Below are positions 43,087-52,617 of a DNA stretch of 64,000 bases, piece after piece (position 1 is the first letter of the stretch; every line of letters begins with the position of its first letter). Below the pieces are notes generated by a model. The model did no database searches. It saw nothing but the letters and a program-made list of their open reading frames with translations, and had not been told where the DNA came from. Origin of the DNA: Nonlabens xylanidelens (GTDB lineage: Bacteria; Bacteroidota; Bacteroidia; Flavobacteriales; Flavobacteriaceae); assembly GCF_002934445.1 (NCBI RefSeq), contig NZ_PTJE01000003.1, positions 372,001 to 436,000 of the forward strand, read 5' to 3'. The position numbers were made by a program, and so were the translations under genes.

Positions 43087-44559
43087 TTATCTACTATAAT
43101 TAGGTGCCTCTTTTGTAATAGTAACGTCGTGTGGGTGACTTTCCATCATTCCTGCCGAAGTAATTTTAACAAAACGACCAGATGCTTTTAAAGACTCAAT
43201 ATCCTTTGCACCACAATACCCCATACCAGCTCTTAAACCACCTATGAACTGCGTCATGCTTTCTACTAAATCTCCTTTATAAGGAACACGTCCCACGATA
43301 CCTTCTGGCACTAGTTTTTTAATATCATCTTCAACATCCTGGAAATAACGATCCTTAGAACCATGCTGCATCGCCTCTACAGATCCCATACCACGGTAAG
43401 ATTTAAATTTACGACCGTCATAAATAATAGTTTCTCCAGGAGACTCTGTCGTACCAGCTAGCATAGAACCTAGCATAACACAGTCTGCTCCTGCTGCTAT
43501 TGCTTTAGGAATATCACCTGTGTAGCGTATACCACCGTCTGCAATAACAGGAACACCAGTTCCTTTTAAAGCATGAGCTGCCTCCATGATCGCACTTAAT
43601 TGCGGGAAACCAACTCCAGCGACTACACGAGTTGTACAAATAGATCCAGGACCTATTCCTACTTTTACAGCATCTGCACCAGCATCTGCCAGATATTTTG
43701 CTGCCTCAGAAGTAGCTACATTACCTACCACTACTTCTAGTTGAGGGAATTTTGCTTTAACTATTTTTAAAACATCTACCACACCTTTAGTATGTCCATG
43801 AGCTGTATCGATAACAACAGCATCTACTCCAGCAGCAACTAGTGCAGCTGCTCTTTCTAACGCATCACCTGTTACACCTATGGCAGCTGCCACTCGCAAA
43901 CGACCGAACTCATCCTTACTTGCATTAGGCTGTAAAGTAAGCTTAGTAATATCTCTAAAGGTGATTAAACCTTCTAATTTACCAGAATCATCTACGACTA
44001 ATAATTTTTCTATTTTATGTTCTTGTAGAATTACCTCAGCTTCTTGTAAAGACGTACCAGTCTTTGCCGTAACTAGGTTTTCTGAAGTCATCACTTCCTT
44101 TACCGACCTATCATTATCTTTTTCAAAACGCAAATCACGATTAGTAATAATACCTTTTATAAATCCTTGCTCATCGATTATAGGTATACCACCTATACCA
44201 TGTTCCCTCATACTAGCTTTGGCATCACCTATGGTAGCCTGCTCTGTAAGAGTAACCGGATCGATAATCATACCGCTCTCTGCACGTTTTACACGACGTA
44301 CTTTTTGCGCTTGCGCATCGATAGTCATGTTTTTATGCAAAATACCTATACCGCCTTCTTGAGCCATAGCAATAGCCATACGACTTTCTGTAACGGTATC
44401 CATGGCTGCCGATATAACCGGAGCGTTAAGCGTTATGTTTCTTGTAAATTTAGTTTTAATACTTACTTCTCTAGGAAGCACCTCGCTATATGCTGGTACT
44501 AGAAGTACGTCATCATAGGTTAAACCTTCACCTAAGAACTTGGAATCGTGGGAGATCAT
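43087..44559 (-). CDS. guaB: Inosine-5'-monophosphate dehydrogenase
   Basis: IMPDH oxidises IMP to XMP, the first committed step of GMP synthesis. I use the ATG at 44559 (490 residues). A TTG at 44583 is the end of a TACCTTTG promoter box. The barrel shows [40 protein letters not shown] and [17 protein letters not shown] with the catalytic Cys 308, plus the flap region around 400-425. Two CBS domains lie between about residues 90 and 210. It heads a tight operon with the FAH, Hpt and cinA genes. Confidence 0.97.
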   Translation of the reverse strand: MISHDSKFLGEGLTYDDVLLVPAYSEVLPREVSIKTKFTRNITLNAPVISAAMDTVTESRMAIAMAQEGGIGILHKNMTIDAQAQKVRRVKRAESGMIIDPVTLTEQATIGDAKASMREHGIGGIPIIDEQGFIKGIITNRDLRFEKDNDRSVKEVMTSENLVTAKTGTSLQEAEVILQEHKIEKLLVVDDSGKLEGLITFRDITKLTLQPNASKDEFGRLRVAAAIGVTGDALERAAALVAAGVDAVVIDTAHGHTKGVVDVLKIVKAKFPQLEVVVGNVATSEAAKYLADAGADAVKVGIGPGSICTTRVVAGVGFPQLSAIMEAAHALKGTGVPVIADGGIRYTGDIPKAIAAGADCVMLGSMLAGTTESPGETIIYDGRKFKSYRGMGSVEAMQHGSKDRYFQDVEDDIKKLVPEGIVGRVPYKGDLVESMTQFIGGLRAGMGYCGAKDIESLKASGRFVKITSAGMMESHPHDVTITKEAPNYSR

Positions 44560-44580
44560 GCAATAGAATTTTATTGCACA

Positions 44581-44588
44581 CAAAGGTA
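44581..44588 (-). promoter_or_regulatory. TAnnTTTG box upstream of guaB
   Basis: TACCTTTG on the minus strand ends 22 bases before the guaB ATG. No purine-type operator was recognised. Confidence 0.45.
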
Positions 44589-44748
44589 ACTTTTTAATTG
44601 CTGCCTTTATAGGTAATTTTATATTAAAAACAAGATATGTTGAACTTTAACCTTTAAAATATCTTTAGTTAATAAACATAGAACTTAAATTATAGCCAAT
44701 TACCTATTTATTAGGTCAGACAAAAAGAGTTCTTAATTAAATTTGAGT

Positions 44749-45837
44749 ATGACACTGACCTCAAAGCAAATAAAAGAATGCCTTACTCAACCAGAGGCAG
44801 CTGCACATCTAGCAGACCTAGTTTATATTCAAGACCAACATCTTTCCATACATCGTAAAAAGCATGGAAAAGGCTTCACCTATTTAATAGATAACAAAGA
44901 AAGATTAAGTGACGCAAAGCAATTAAAAAGAATAAAATCACTTGTCATACCACCAGCATGGCAAGAGGTACGCATCAGTAAAATTCCTAATGGTCATTTA
45001 CAAGTGGTTGGTAGAGATGATAAGGGTAGAAAAGTCTATTTATATCATAACATATGGACTTTGCTACGTAATCAGACTAAGTTTTTTAAAATGTCCGCTT
45101 TCGCGAAAGCGTTACCCAAAATAAGAAAAAGATTACAAAAAGACCTAGACCTAAAAGGGATGCCTAGGGAGAAATGCCTAGCTCTAGTGCTATCTATCAT
45201 GGATTTAACCTACATAAGGGTAGGTAACCAATACTATGCAGATAAAAACAAAACTTACGGACTTTCTACTTTGAGAACCAAGCATGTAGATGAAGAGAAT
45301 GGCAAAATTCTATTTTCTTTTACCGGTAAAAAAGGTGTTCAACAAAATACAACGATAGAAAACCCAGAGTTAATAGAATTTATCCACCAGTGTGAAGAGA
45401 TTCCTGGATGGGAACTTTTTAAGTATTATGACACAAACGGTAAACACCACGCTATAGACAGTGGTATGATTAACGATTATATGCATGAAATAGCTGGAGA
45501 AATATTCAGCGCAAAAGATTTTAGAACATGGGGAGCAACTAGAGAGTTCTTTGAAAAAATAATAGAATTACCCCAACCAAAGTCTGAAAAAGAATGCGAT
45601 AAAAACATTTTAAAAGGTTATGACGCGGCAGCTGCGGCATTAGGAAACACGAGAGCTGTGTGCAAACAGTATTACGTACATCCTCAAATTTCAAATATTT
45701 ATGGCACTGATCAATTTGCGGATTATAGAGATAAAATAAGGTCTTATAAAGACGATGCTCTTTTTAGCGCATCAGAAAAATGCATACAAGAAATTATTGA
45801 TGAGTTTGAGATAACATTTTCCCTAACCAAGGAATAA
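44749..45837 (+). CDS. DNA topoisomerase IB (poxvirus/eukaryote-like)
   Basis: The 362-residue protein has the bacterial type IB topoisomerase layout. The N-terminal part has RIKSLVIPPAWQEVRISK and NGHLQVVGRDDKGRKVYLYH. The catalytic domain has LSIMDLTYIRVGNQYYAD (catalytic Arg), YGLSTLRTKHV, FTGKKGVQ, DFRTWGATREFFEKI, and near the end VCKQYYVHPQISNIY with the nucleophile Tyr. It relaxes supercoils through a 3'-phosphotyrosine link. I take ATG 44749 over TTG 44743. A TTG (44640-44642) with TATCTTTA (44660-44667) could be a promoter. A palindrome copy encodes AFAKA around residue 117. Confidence 0.95.
   Translation: MTLTSKQIKECLTQPEAAAHLADLVYIQDQHLSIHRKKHGKGFTYLIDNKERLSDAKQLKRIKSLVIPPAWQEVRISKIPNGHLQVVGRDDKGRKVYLYHNIWTLLRNQTKFFKMSAFAKALPKIRKRLQKDLDLKGMPREKCLALVLSIMDLTYIRVGNQYYADKNKTYGLSTLRTKHVDEENGKILFSFTGKKGVQQNTTIENPELIEFIHQCEEIPGWELFKYYDTNGKHHAIDSGMINDYMHEIAGEIFSAKDFRTWGATREFFEKIIELPQPKSEKECDKNILKGYDAAAAALGNTRAVCKQYYVHPQISNIYGTDQFADYRDKIRSYKDDALFSASEKCIQEIIDEFEITFSLTKE
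45096..45111. repeat. Palindrome copy 10, full 16 bases
   Basis: CGCTTTCGCGAAAGCG in the topoisomerase IB gene; encodes AFAKA. Confidence 0.95.
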
Positions 45838-45848
45838 CCCTATTTAAT

Positions 45849-48281
45849 TTACCATTTATAGATAATGACATCATCTCCATCTAGAGTAGACAAATATCTA
45901 TTTTTAGACTGTGCAACATCACTTTGTGATTTCCCGTACACTGGCAATGAAGATAACACCTCACCATCTTTATTTAAAACATACACTCTATGCTCTCCAG
46001 TTTCTACCACGTGGATAAAATCACCGCTAGATAAGTGTTCTACTTGTGCTGCCAGATACGTACCGTATGGCAGCGTTATTTTTTTATTATTAATGGTAAT
46101 ATTATTATTATCCTGTATCAATTTAATAGAACTCGTAGCATCTAGCCCAGCGTCTTTATGATAAGAACCTGTATACTTGAGAGTCCCTTTAACAGGATCT
46201 AACTCCATTAATTTACCGCTCTCTGTTAGGGCAATAGCTTTGTTTCTATACAAGAATATTTGAGAAGTTAGCTTCACTTTTTCTTTAACCTTTGTACGCA
46301 CTCCACCTGTCCTGTTTAATAAAGCTATTGAGTTATCAGCTTTGGCAAAGGTTATATAATCCTTCTTCCCTACACGTATATGTTTAGGTTGAGTTTTTAT
46401 AGCAGCATCTTTTTTATACTTAAAACCAGTTACCATTTTACCATCTCGATCTAGCATTACCAGCTCTTCTCCTTGTGTAACTAAAAATCGATAATCTCTT
46501 TTATTATCATAATCAAATACACTTAAAGGTTGCGTAATAGCATCTTTAAATCTTTTAGGATATGCATTAACATCTTTACCATTTCTATCTAGAAAATAAA
46601 CTGAACTACCGGTTGCAAACACCATCTGTTTACGACCATTCTTATAAGCATCTGTCACTTCTATATTTCCTAGAATAAGACCATCTAACTTTTTACTCCA
46701 CCATTTTACTCCTGTATCTGATAACAAATGCAAGGTAAAATCTTCATCTTGAAACGCTACATCATGCTTCTTATTTAAATGATTAGGAAACAAGAATGGA
46801 CCAGCCACAATCTTCTTAGGTGATTTATAAGTACCTACCTGACTTACCTGTTGCTCTACATCATTAGAATTTACAATAGGAATAAGCATATGATAATGAG
46901 CGTACTCGTCTTCATGAACATACTGACTTACCATTAGTGGATAATCATCTTCATTTAACTTCTCAATGACTTTAAGATCATTCTTACTGCTCTTTGATGC
47001 GATATTCTTAAATTCCTTGAGACTAGTTATCTTGAGCAGACTACTGCTAGAACTTAAATATTCGCTCGTGTTTTCCCACCATGATTGCTCTGAAAGGACA
47101 GTTTTATTCTGAAAGTTAGATATAAACTCTTCAGGTGTTGTGGAGCTGTTAGAAAAGATAAGGTGCTCTTCTATAACCGTGACATATTTATATTCTCTAG
47201 CCATTACAAGCGGTTGTATCGCAGCAGTTTTCACAGGGTTAGTCAGTTCATAAACTACTTGATCTCTGTAAGTAAACTTTGCTGTAGAAAGACTATCTAG
47301 ATTCATAAAGATGGCCTCATATGGTTTTAAAGTAAATACCAGAGCATTAGTTTTTTCTAGATAAACTTCACTCATTTCTTGAGTATTATCTAGAATCTCC
47401 ATGAGCTGGCTGCCTACTTTTACATCGTTGCTATGAAACCTTCTCAGATTATCAACTAACTGCGATGGCTTCTTATAAGTAACTGACTTTACACTACGCA
47501 AACTTACTGGCACAATTTCTTGTATGCGATTTTCAGTAGATTGAATATTATTATATAAATCGTGATCCATTCTTACACTATCGCGATAGGTGATCACACC
47601 ATCTAACTGTAGTGCAACATCATTAGGTTGCACCTCTAGTTGATACCATTGTGCATGATTACCGTTGTCATTTATATTCTTGCCTAATAAAAATTGTTCT
47701 AGCCATTTCTTTTCTGTAGCCTTTACAAAAAAGGTATTACCACTTTTTGTTCTTTTATAAATTTTCTTAAATCCATCGTCAAAAACATAATCATCTACAT
47801 TTCTTCTTATCAAACTTTCTATCACCAATTGAGAAGAACTAGCCAGATGCATTCCCTTATGGTTTATAGCAAAATAAGCCCCATCAGGTTTTTGTGTTTT
47901 AATAATCTCTTCATTATTATAATTAATCAATGATGTGACACTAGTAGAGTCATTAACTTGCTCAATAGGTGACGTGATAAGTGTAATCACTACTTCATTT
48001 TTACCTTGCATACTCAATGCTATTAGAGAGTCGTCTTCTAGATCGTAGTATTTTAAAAATGATGCTGCAGCTTTCAATTCTTTAACACGTGAGAGATTAG
48101 CTACACCTTGATACAATGGGCTCGTACTAAAAAACTGATCTAAATCTTCAAGATTATCTGTATGCACAATAACCTTAGAGTCTGTAGGAATGCGATTTAT
48201 AAGATCATGATTAATAACCTGATCTTCTTTACAGCCGGTAATTGTTAAGATAATAATTATAAAGACTAAAAAATGACGCAT
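45849..48281 (-). CDS. Large lipoprotein with C-terminal repeat (beta-propeller-like) region
   Basis: With the ATG at 48281 the 810-residue product begins MRHFLVFIIIILTITGC, a lipoprotein signal with Cys 17. An in-frame TTG at 48302 belongs to a TATTTTTG box. The N-terminal part (IPTDSKVIVHTDNLEDLDQF) recalls DUF3352-like proteins. From about residue 510 there are repeated short units such as VYFLDRNGKDV, LVMLDRDGKMV, IALLNRTGGV and VYVLNKDGEV, spaced 40-60 residues, suggesting a propeller. Function unknown. It converges with the topoisomerase gene, with an 11-base gap. Confidence 0.85.
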   Translation of the reverse strand: MRHFLVFIIIILTITGCKEDQVINHDLINRIPTDSKVIVHTDNLEDLDQFFSTSPLYQGVANLSRVKELKAAASFLKYYDLEDDSLIALSMQGKNEVVITLITSPIEQVNDSTSVTSLINYNNEEIIKTQKPDGAYFAINHKGMHLASSSQLVIESLIRRNVDDYVFDDGFKKIYKRTKSGNTFFVKATEKKWLEQFLLGKNINDNGNHAQWYQLEVQPNDVALQLDGVITYRDSVRMDHDLYNNIQSTENRIQEIVPVSLRSVKSVTYKKPSQLVDNLRRFHSNDVKVGSQLMEILDNTQEMSEVYLEKTNALVFTLKPYEAIFMNLDSLSTAKFTYRDQVVYELTNPVKTAAIQPLVMAREYKYVTVIEEHLIFSNSSTTPEEFISNFQNKTVLSEQSWWENTSEYLSSSSSLLKITSLKEFKNIASKSSKNDLKVIEKLNEDDYPLMVSQYVHEDEYAHYHMLIPIVNSNDVEQQVSQVGTYKSPKKIVAGPFLFPNHLNKKHDVAFQDEDFTLHLLSDTGVKWWSKKLDGLILGNIEVTDAYKNGRKQMVFATGSSVYFLDRNGKDVNAYPKRFKDAITQPLSVFDYDNKRDYRFLVTQGEELVMLDRDGKMVTGFKYKKDAAIKTQPKHIRVGKKDYITFAKADNSIALLNRTGGVRTKVKEKVKLTSQIFLYRNKAIALTESGKLMELDPVKGTLKYTGSYHKDAGLDATSSIKLIQDNNNITINNKKITLPYGTYLAAQVEHLSSGDFIHVVETGEHRVYVLNKDGEVLSSLPVYGKSQSDVAQSKNRYLSTLDGDDVIIYKW

Positions 48282-48299
48282 AGAATTGATTTGGATAGA

Positions 48300-48307
48300 C
48301 AAAAATA
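48300..48307 (-). promoter_or_regulatory. TAnnTTTG box upstream of the large lipoprotein gene
   Basis: TATTTTTG on the minus strand ends 19 bases before the ATG at 48281. No clear -33 element. Confidence 0.4.
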
Positions 48308-48364
48308 AAAATGAAATTACTTCTAAACCAAATATTTAAGAACAACTTATGTAACTAATATGAA

Positions 48365-48946
48365 TTAATCTGGCAGTAATTTAAAACTCACACGATGATA
48401 AGGCGTAGCACCGTATTTTTTAATTGCAGCTCTATGTTTCTTAGTAGGATAGCCTTGATTTTGTTCCCAACCATATTCAGGATGTTCTAGTGCGATGGCA
48501 GCCATATAATCATCTCTATATGTTTTGGCTAGTATAGATGCCGCAGCGATATGTAGATACTTACCATCACCTTTTATAACTGTTGTAGACTTTATATCAG
48601 GATAAGGATTAAATTTATTACCATCCACAGCAATATGTTCTGGCCTTAGCTTTAGCCCATCTATAGCCTGGTGCATCGCAAGAATACTAGCTTGTAAAAT
48701 ATTAATACGGTCTATTTCACCCATCATAACATGGGATACATGATAATCTAGAGCCTGCTCTTCTATTAATGTTCTTAATTCATACCTACGCTTTCGCGAA
48801 AGCTTCTTACTATCATCTAAAAGATCAGATTCAAAATCTTGCGGTAATATTACGGCAGCAGCGGTTACTGGACCAGAAAGACACCCACGACCAGCCTCGT
48901 CTGTACCACATTCTATGATCCCTTTATGTATTTGATTTAAAAGCAT
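48365..48946 (-). CDS. rnhB: Ribonuclease HII
   Basis: RNase HII nicks RNA in RNA-DNA hybrids and removes single ribonucleotides. The 193-residue protein (ATG 48946) has [15 protein letters not shown] with D16 and E17, [19 protein letters not shown] with the third acidic residue, and [11 protein letters not shown] with the fourth. Length is usual. The palindrome copy at 48789 encodes LSRKR exactly in the conserved DSKKLSxKRR segment. It is divergent from the porin gene, and each has its own TACTTTTG box. Confidence 0.96.
   Translation of the reverse strand: MLLNQIHKGIIECGTDEAGRGCLSGPVTAAAVILPQDFESDLLDDSKKLSRKRRYELRTLIEEQALDYHVSHVMMGEIDRINILQASILAMHQAIDGLKLRPEHIAVDGNKFNPYPDIKSTTVIKGDGKYLHIAAASILAKTYRDDYMAAIALEHPEYGWEQNQGYPTKKHRAAIKKYGATPYHRVSFKLLPD
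48789..48803. repeat. Palindrome copy 11 (15 of 16 bases)
   Basis: CGCTTTCGCGAAAGC then T, in rnhB; encodes LSRKR within the conserved DSKKLS region. Confidence 0.95.
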
Positions 48947-48949
48947 TTT

Positions 48950-48957
48950 CAAAAGTA
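48950..48957 (-). promoter_or_regulatory. TACTTTTG box upstream of rnhB
   Basis: An exact TAnnTTTG match on the minus strand ends 3 bases before the rnhB ATG. It is mirrored by the same octamer on the plus strand at 48992-48999. Confidence 0.4.
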
Positions 48958-48991
48958 CATAATAGCACGAGTTTAAAAACGTTTAAATGGT

Positions 48992-48999
48992 TACTTTTG
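48992..48999 (+). promoter_or_regulatory. TACTTTTG box upstream of the porin gene
   Basis: An exact TAnnTTTG match ends 24 bases before the porin ATG at 49024. Its TTG (48997) would otherwise look like an earlier start codon. Confidence 0.45.
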
Positions 49000-49023
49000 A
49001 ACCTTGAGAGTGTACCCTTTTTT

Positions 49024-50997
49024 ATGAAACGTCTTTTATTTTTATTGTTTTTAATGCCATTAGTTCTTTTTTCTCAAGAAAGAGAAATTTTTGAGCAAAA
49101 TGGAACAGGAACATATGATAACCTTAACAACCCTACTAATGAGAAGGAGGTCAGCGTAAAAGGAGAAAAACCACCTATTACTGATTATCTAATTATCACT
49201 CAAAAGCGAGATACTACACATCTAGATACAACGCTTACCATGGCAAAGGATTTTAAATTTAATTTTTTTCGCAAAGATGATTTTGAATACATTCCCTTTC
49301 ATAACGTAGGTCAACCTTATAATCAATTAGGTAAAAGTTTTGATCTCGATCTACTATCACCTAGAATGGGGTCACAAGCCAGACATCAAAATTATTATGA
49401 GATAGATGACATACTAGACTACTACGTCCCTACTCCACTAACAGATTTATACTTTAAAACTGTTGTAAATCAAGGGCAGCAACTAGAAGCTCTCTTTACT
49501 TCAAACTTATCACCTCAATTTAATTTTTCTATAAGTTACAAAGGAGTACGTAGCGCAGGAGATTACATAAACACCTTAACTAGCTCTGGCAATTTTAAAT
49601 TCACATCTAATTACACATCTAAGAACAAACGTTATAGATTAAGAGTTCATACCGTATTTCAAGATCATTTTAATGAAGAAAATGGCGGTCTAGAAGCAGC
49701 ATCACTTCAAGGTTTTATAGATGATACAGAAGATTTAAGTAATCGAGGTCGTCTAGAACCTAATTTAACTGATGCAGAAAGCACCCTAGATGGTAAACGT
49801 TTCTATATAGACCATGATTATGAATTAATAGGCGACAAAGACAGTACTTCTTATTATAGCGGTCGTATTTACAACAAGGCCTACTATGAAGATAAATTCT
49901 ATAGGTATTCTCAAGACACTGCCGATGAAGACTTTTTAGGAGAATCCTATATTTCTACTAATCTAGAAGATAAAACCAATCTAGAAGAAGGTATGATAGA
50001 AGCTGGTGCATCTTATGAACACCATTTATTAGGTTACTACAAAGCTGGTGTAGCTAGACATAAATACAATTATGGGTATGACCGATTAATTAATCAAGCT
50101 AGCGGCGTTATTAATAATAGACTGATAGGTGAACTTTATCAATTTAAAGCAGAATTTGCAAAGCGCGTCGGTAAATTTGATATTACAGCAAACGGTGGTG
50201 TAAATATAACTGGTGACCTAGACGGACAGTTTATAAACAGTCAGGCCTCTTATAAATTTAAAGATTTTGATGTAAAAGCTGGAATTGCGATAAGCTCCAG
50301 AGCTCCTGATTTTATTTACACACTTCACCAAAGTGACTACATCAATTACAACTGGCAAAACAACTTTAATAACACAGAGAAACAAGAGTTTAACTTCCGC
50401 ATCAACTCTGAAAAGTTTTTAAATGCCCAAGTAACTTTCACCACCTTACAAGATCATGTTTATTTCTCTCAAAATCTCGTGGTTGATACCGATGGTAATA
50501 CAACTGGATATAATGCAACGCCTATTCAAACTACCGGAGATATCACCTATTTAAAAATTAAAGTAAATAAAGACATTAAGTTTTTAAGAAAATTTGGACT
50601 TGATAATACCATCATGTACCAAAACGTGACACAAACTGACGATGTAATTAACGTACCAGATTTTACAGCTCGCAGTACTTTTTATTACAAAAACAGATTG
50701 TTTAAAAATGCTCTATTACTTCAAACCGGTATCACAGCAAAATATTTTACTAAATACTACATGGATGGTTATGATCCTGTATTAGGTGAATTCTACAGTC
50801 AAAACACTGATGAGCTAGGTGGTTTTCCTATGGTAGATTTATTTGTCAATGCTAAAATAAGACAGACTAGAATCTTCTTTAAACTAGAACATGCTAATCA
50901 ACTTTTTGCAAGTAATACCGATTATTTTAGCGCACCGCGCAATCCATATCGCGACTTTACGATACGTTTTGGTTTAGTTTGGAACTTCTTTTTATAA
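49024..50997 (+). CDS. Putative porin (Bacteroidota family)
   Basis: With ATG 49024 the 657-residue product begins MKRLLFLLFLMPLVLFSQE, a signal peptide. The body is a large outer-membrane barrel with many aromatic strands (FNFSISYKGVRSAGDYI, YRLRVHTVFQDHF, FDVKAGIAISSRA, ending FTIRFGLVWNFFL). The segment YVPTPLTDLYFKTVVNQGQQ is characteristic of the Bacteroidota putative-porin family. The transported substrate is unknown. It stands alone as a divergent unit from rnhB. Confidence 0.9.
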   Translation: MKRLLFLLFLMPLVLFSQEREIFEQNGTGTYDNLNNPTNEKEVSVKGEKPPITDYLIITQKRDTTHLDTTLTMAKDFKFNFFRKDDFEYIPFHNVGQPYNQLGKSFDLDLLSPRMGSQARHQNYYEIDDILDYYVPTPLTDLYFKTVVNQGQQLEALFTSNLSPQFNFSISYKGVRSAGDYINTLTSSGNFKFTSNYTSKNKRYRLRVHTVFQDHFNEENGGLEAASLQGFIDDTEDLSNRGRLEPNLTDAESTLDGKRFYIDHDYELIGDKDSTSYYSGRIYNKAYYEDKFYRYSQDTADEDFLGESYISTNLEDKTNLEEGMIEAGASYEHHLLGYYKAGVARHKYNYGYDRLINQASGVINNRLIGELYQFKAEFAKRVGKFDITANGGVNITGDLDGQFINSQASYKFKDFDVKAGIAISSRAPDFIYTLHQSDYINYNWQNNFNNTEKQEFNFRINSEKFLNAQVTFTTLQDHVYFSQNLVVDTDGNTTGYNATPIQTTGDITYLKIKVNKDIKFLRKFGLDNTIMYQNVTQTDDVINVPDFTARSTFYYKNRLFKNALLLQTGITAKYFTKYYMDGYDPVLGEFYSQNTDELGGFPMVDLFVNAKIRQTRIFFKLEHANQLFASNTDYFSAPRNPYRDFTIRFGLVWNFFL

Positions 50998-51166
50998 GAA
51001 TAAATCATAATATCCATCCTCTTTATACTTTTAAAATGAGTTCATAGAACATCCATTTTCAATAGTTTGCACCCTAAAAAGAATTAAAATTATACGGTTT
51101 TAGAATTATTAAAAACCAAGGTTGTTAGAATTACGTAAATACATAGAAATATTAAAACTATTAACT

Positions 51167-52177
51167 ATGAAAACTAAAATTTTATCAATTTGCTTAATCG
51201 CCGGTTCACTTTTCTTTACATCATGTGATGATGACGATAACATCAATGAAGAAAGAGCTGACAGAGCAGAATTATACGCCACTAGTGTAAACAATGGAGA
51301 CATTACCATTTATGACTTCAGTGAAAACAACAGCGTTTCTACAACTACTTTAACAACTACTTCTACTTCTAATGAAGGTATCCAGTACGACGGTTCTACT
51401 GATGAATTATTTGTTGCCTCTAGATCTTCAAATAATCTTAATGCCTTTGTAAATGTAGAATCATTTTTAACTGGTGGAGTTTCTGCAGTAGTTGGTACGA
51501 GTGGATCAGTTGATTTTGCAAGCCCAAGAGCATTAGCTGTAAGCGGTAACTCTATAGTTGTTGCAGATAATTCTAACAATGTATTTTATGTTTACACTAG
51601 AACTGCAAGCGGCCTGCAACTAACTAACCAATTCGACATAAGCTTTCCAGTATGGGGTGTAGAATTTGTAGGTAACGATCTTTATGCAGTAGTGGATTCT
51701 TCTGGAGATCTTGCTATATTCAATAACTTCTTGAGTAATTCTTCTAATGGAGCACTAGCCGCAACTAAAACGATTACAATAGAAGGTATAGTAAGAACTC
51801 ACGGTATCGCTTATGATGCAGAAGACAACTTATTAATCATGACGGATATAGGTGCTGCGACTGGTACTGACTTTGATACTGATGGTGGTTTCCATATCAT
51901 AAGTAACGCAACTTCTTCTATAGGAGCTGTTGCAGATGGTGGTACCCTTGCTATCGCAGGAATTCAGACTAGAGTTGCCGGTGCTGCCACATTCATGGGT
52001 AACCCTATAGATGTAACTTATGACACTAACACAAATACTGTTCTTATTGCAGAAATTGCAAACGGTGGTGGACGTGTACTAGGATTTAGTAATGTAACTG
52101 CAGGTGGTAATATTGCACCTACGGTAAACAATACACTTGCAGGTGCCAGTTCTGTAGATTTTTATTCTGAAGATTAA
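51167..52177 (+). CDS. Secreted lipoprotein, beta-propeller-like, unknown
   Basis: The 336-residue product (ATG 51167) begins MKTKILSICLIAGSLFFTSC, a lipoprotein signal with Cys 20. The following DDDDN is typical of flavobacterial surface lipoproteins. The rest is rich in short beta-type repeats: LYATSVNNGDITIYD, LFVASRSSNNLNAF, IVVADNSNNVFYVYT, LYAVVDSSGDLAIF, LLIMTDIG, VLIAEIANGGGRVLGF. This looks like a six- or seven-bladed propeller of the SMP-30/NHL type. No catalytic residues were recognised. A strong terminator follows. Confidence 0.86.
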   Translation: MKTKILSICLIAGSLFFTSCDDDDNINEERADRAELYATSVNNGDITIYDFSENNSVSTTTLTTTSTSNEGIQYDGSTDELFVASRSSNNLNAFVNVESFLTGGVSAVVGTSGSVDFASPRALAVSGNSIVVADNSNNVFYVYTRTASGLQLTNQFDISFPVWGVEFVGNDLYAVVDSSGDLAIFNNFLSNSSNGALAATKTITIEGIVRTHGIAYDAEDNLLIMTDIGAATGTDFDTDGGFHIISNATSSIGAVADGGTLAIAGIQTRVAGAATFMGNPIDVTYDTNTNTVLIAEIANGGGRVLGFSNVTAGGNIAPTVNNTLAGASSVDFYSED

Positions 52178-52199
52178 TTCTTAATAAATTTAAAGTATT

Positions 52200-52232
52200 A
52201 AAAAGGCTGTCCTATCGGACAGCCTTTTTTTT
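52200..52232 (+). terminator. Rho-independent terminator
   Basis: AAAAGGCTGTCC / GGACAGCCTTTT with a 4-base loop, then a run of T. It separates the lipoprotein gene from the next unit. Confidence 0.92.
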
Positions 52233-52264
52233 GAATCTTAATTTTTTTTTAACATAACATAGTT

Positions 52265-52272
52265 TACATTTG
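52265..52272 (+). promoter_or_regulatory. TACATTTG box upstream of the metal-type TonB unit
   Basis: An exact TAnnTTTG match lies immediately before the apparent TTG start at 52277. The implied transcription start is within a few bases of that codon, so the message would be almost leaderless. Confidence 0.45.
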
Positions 52273-52276
52273 GCAC

Positions 52277-52564
52277 TTGACTAATTATAAATCCATAATA
52301 GCCTCTTTGCTGTTGCTACTTTTTACTGTAGCGCAACTTTCTGTGGTTCATGAACTTTCTCATGACGACCACAGTCAGGAGTGTGCGATTTGTATAGTTG
52401 CTCATGACTTTCAGTCACAATCTTTTGATCTATCGTCTCAGATAGATTTTCAGGTTTTAGAAATTACTCCTTTTACAGATAGGATAGTTGTAGCTATCGC
52501 GTTTACAAAAACCGACTCTCAGCCTACCATCCACACCACTAGGCCACCGCCTTTTACTATTTAA
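52277..52564 (+). CDS. Small exported His/Cys-containing protein preceding a TonB receptor
   Basis: The 95-residue protein reads MTNYKSIIASLLLLLFTVAQ (membrane or signal segment). It continues with VVHELSHDDHSQECAICIVAH, rich in His, Asp and with a CxxC, and ends in TRPPPFTI. The nearest start is TTG at 52277; an in-frame stop lies at 52250 and no ATG is available. Small proteins of this kind with His/Cys clusters often precede outer-membrane receptors in metal-responsive operons, so a zinc- or copper-related role is plausible but inferred. It is 53 bases before the receptor gene. Confidence 0.72.
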   Translation: MTNYKSIIASLLLLLFTVAQLSVVHELSHDDHSQECAICIVAHDFQSQSFDLSSQIDFQVLEITPFTDRIVVAIAFTKTDSQPTIHTTRPPPFTI

Positions 52565-52617
52565 ATATCTTAAAAGGACCTAAGTCCTTACATAAAATAG
52601 TAATTTAAATACCCCTA

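Noticed and set aside
43880-44502. Plus-strand open frames of 111 and 160 codons opposite guaB
   Set aside because: They are antisense to a highly conserved gene, have no start context and show no domain pattern.
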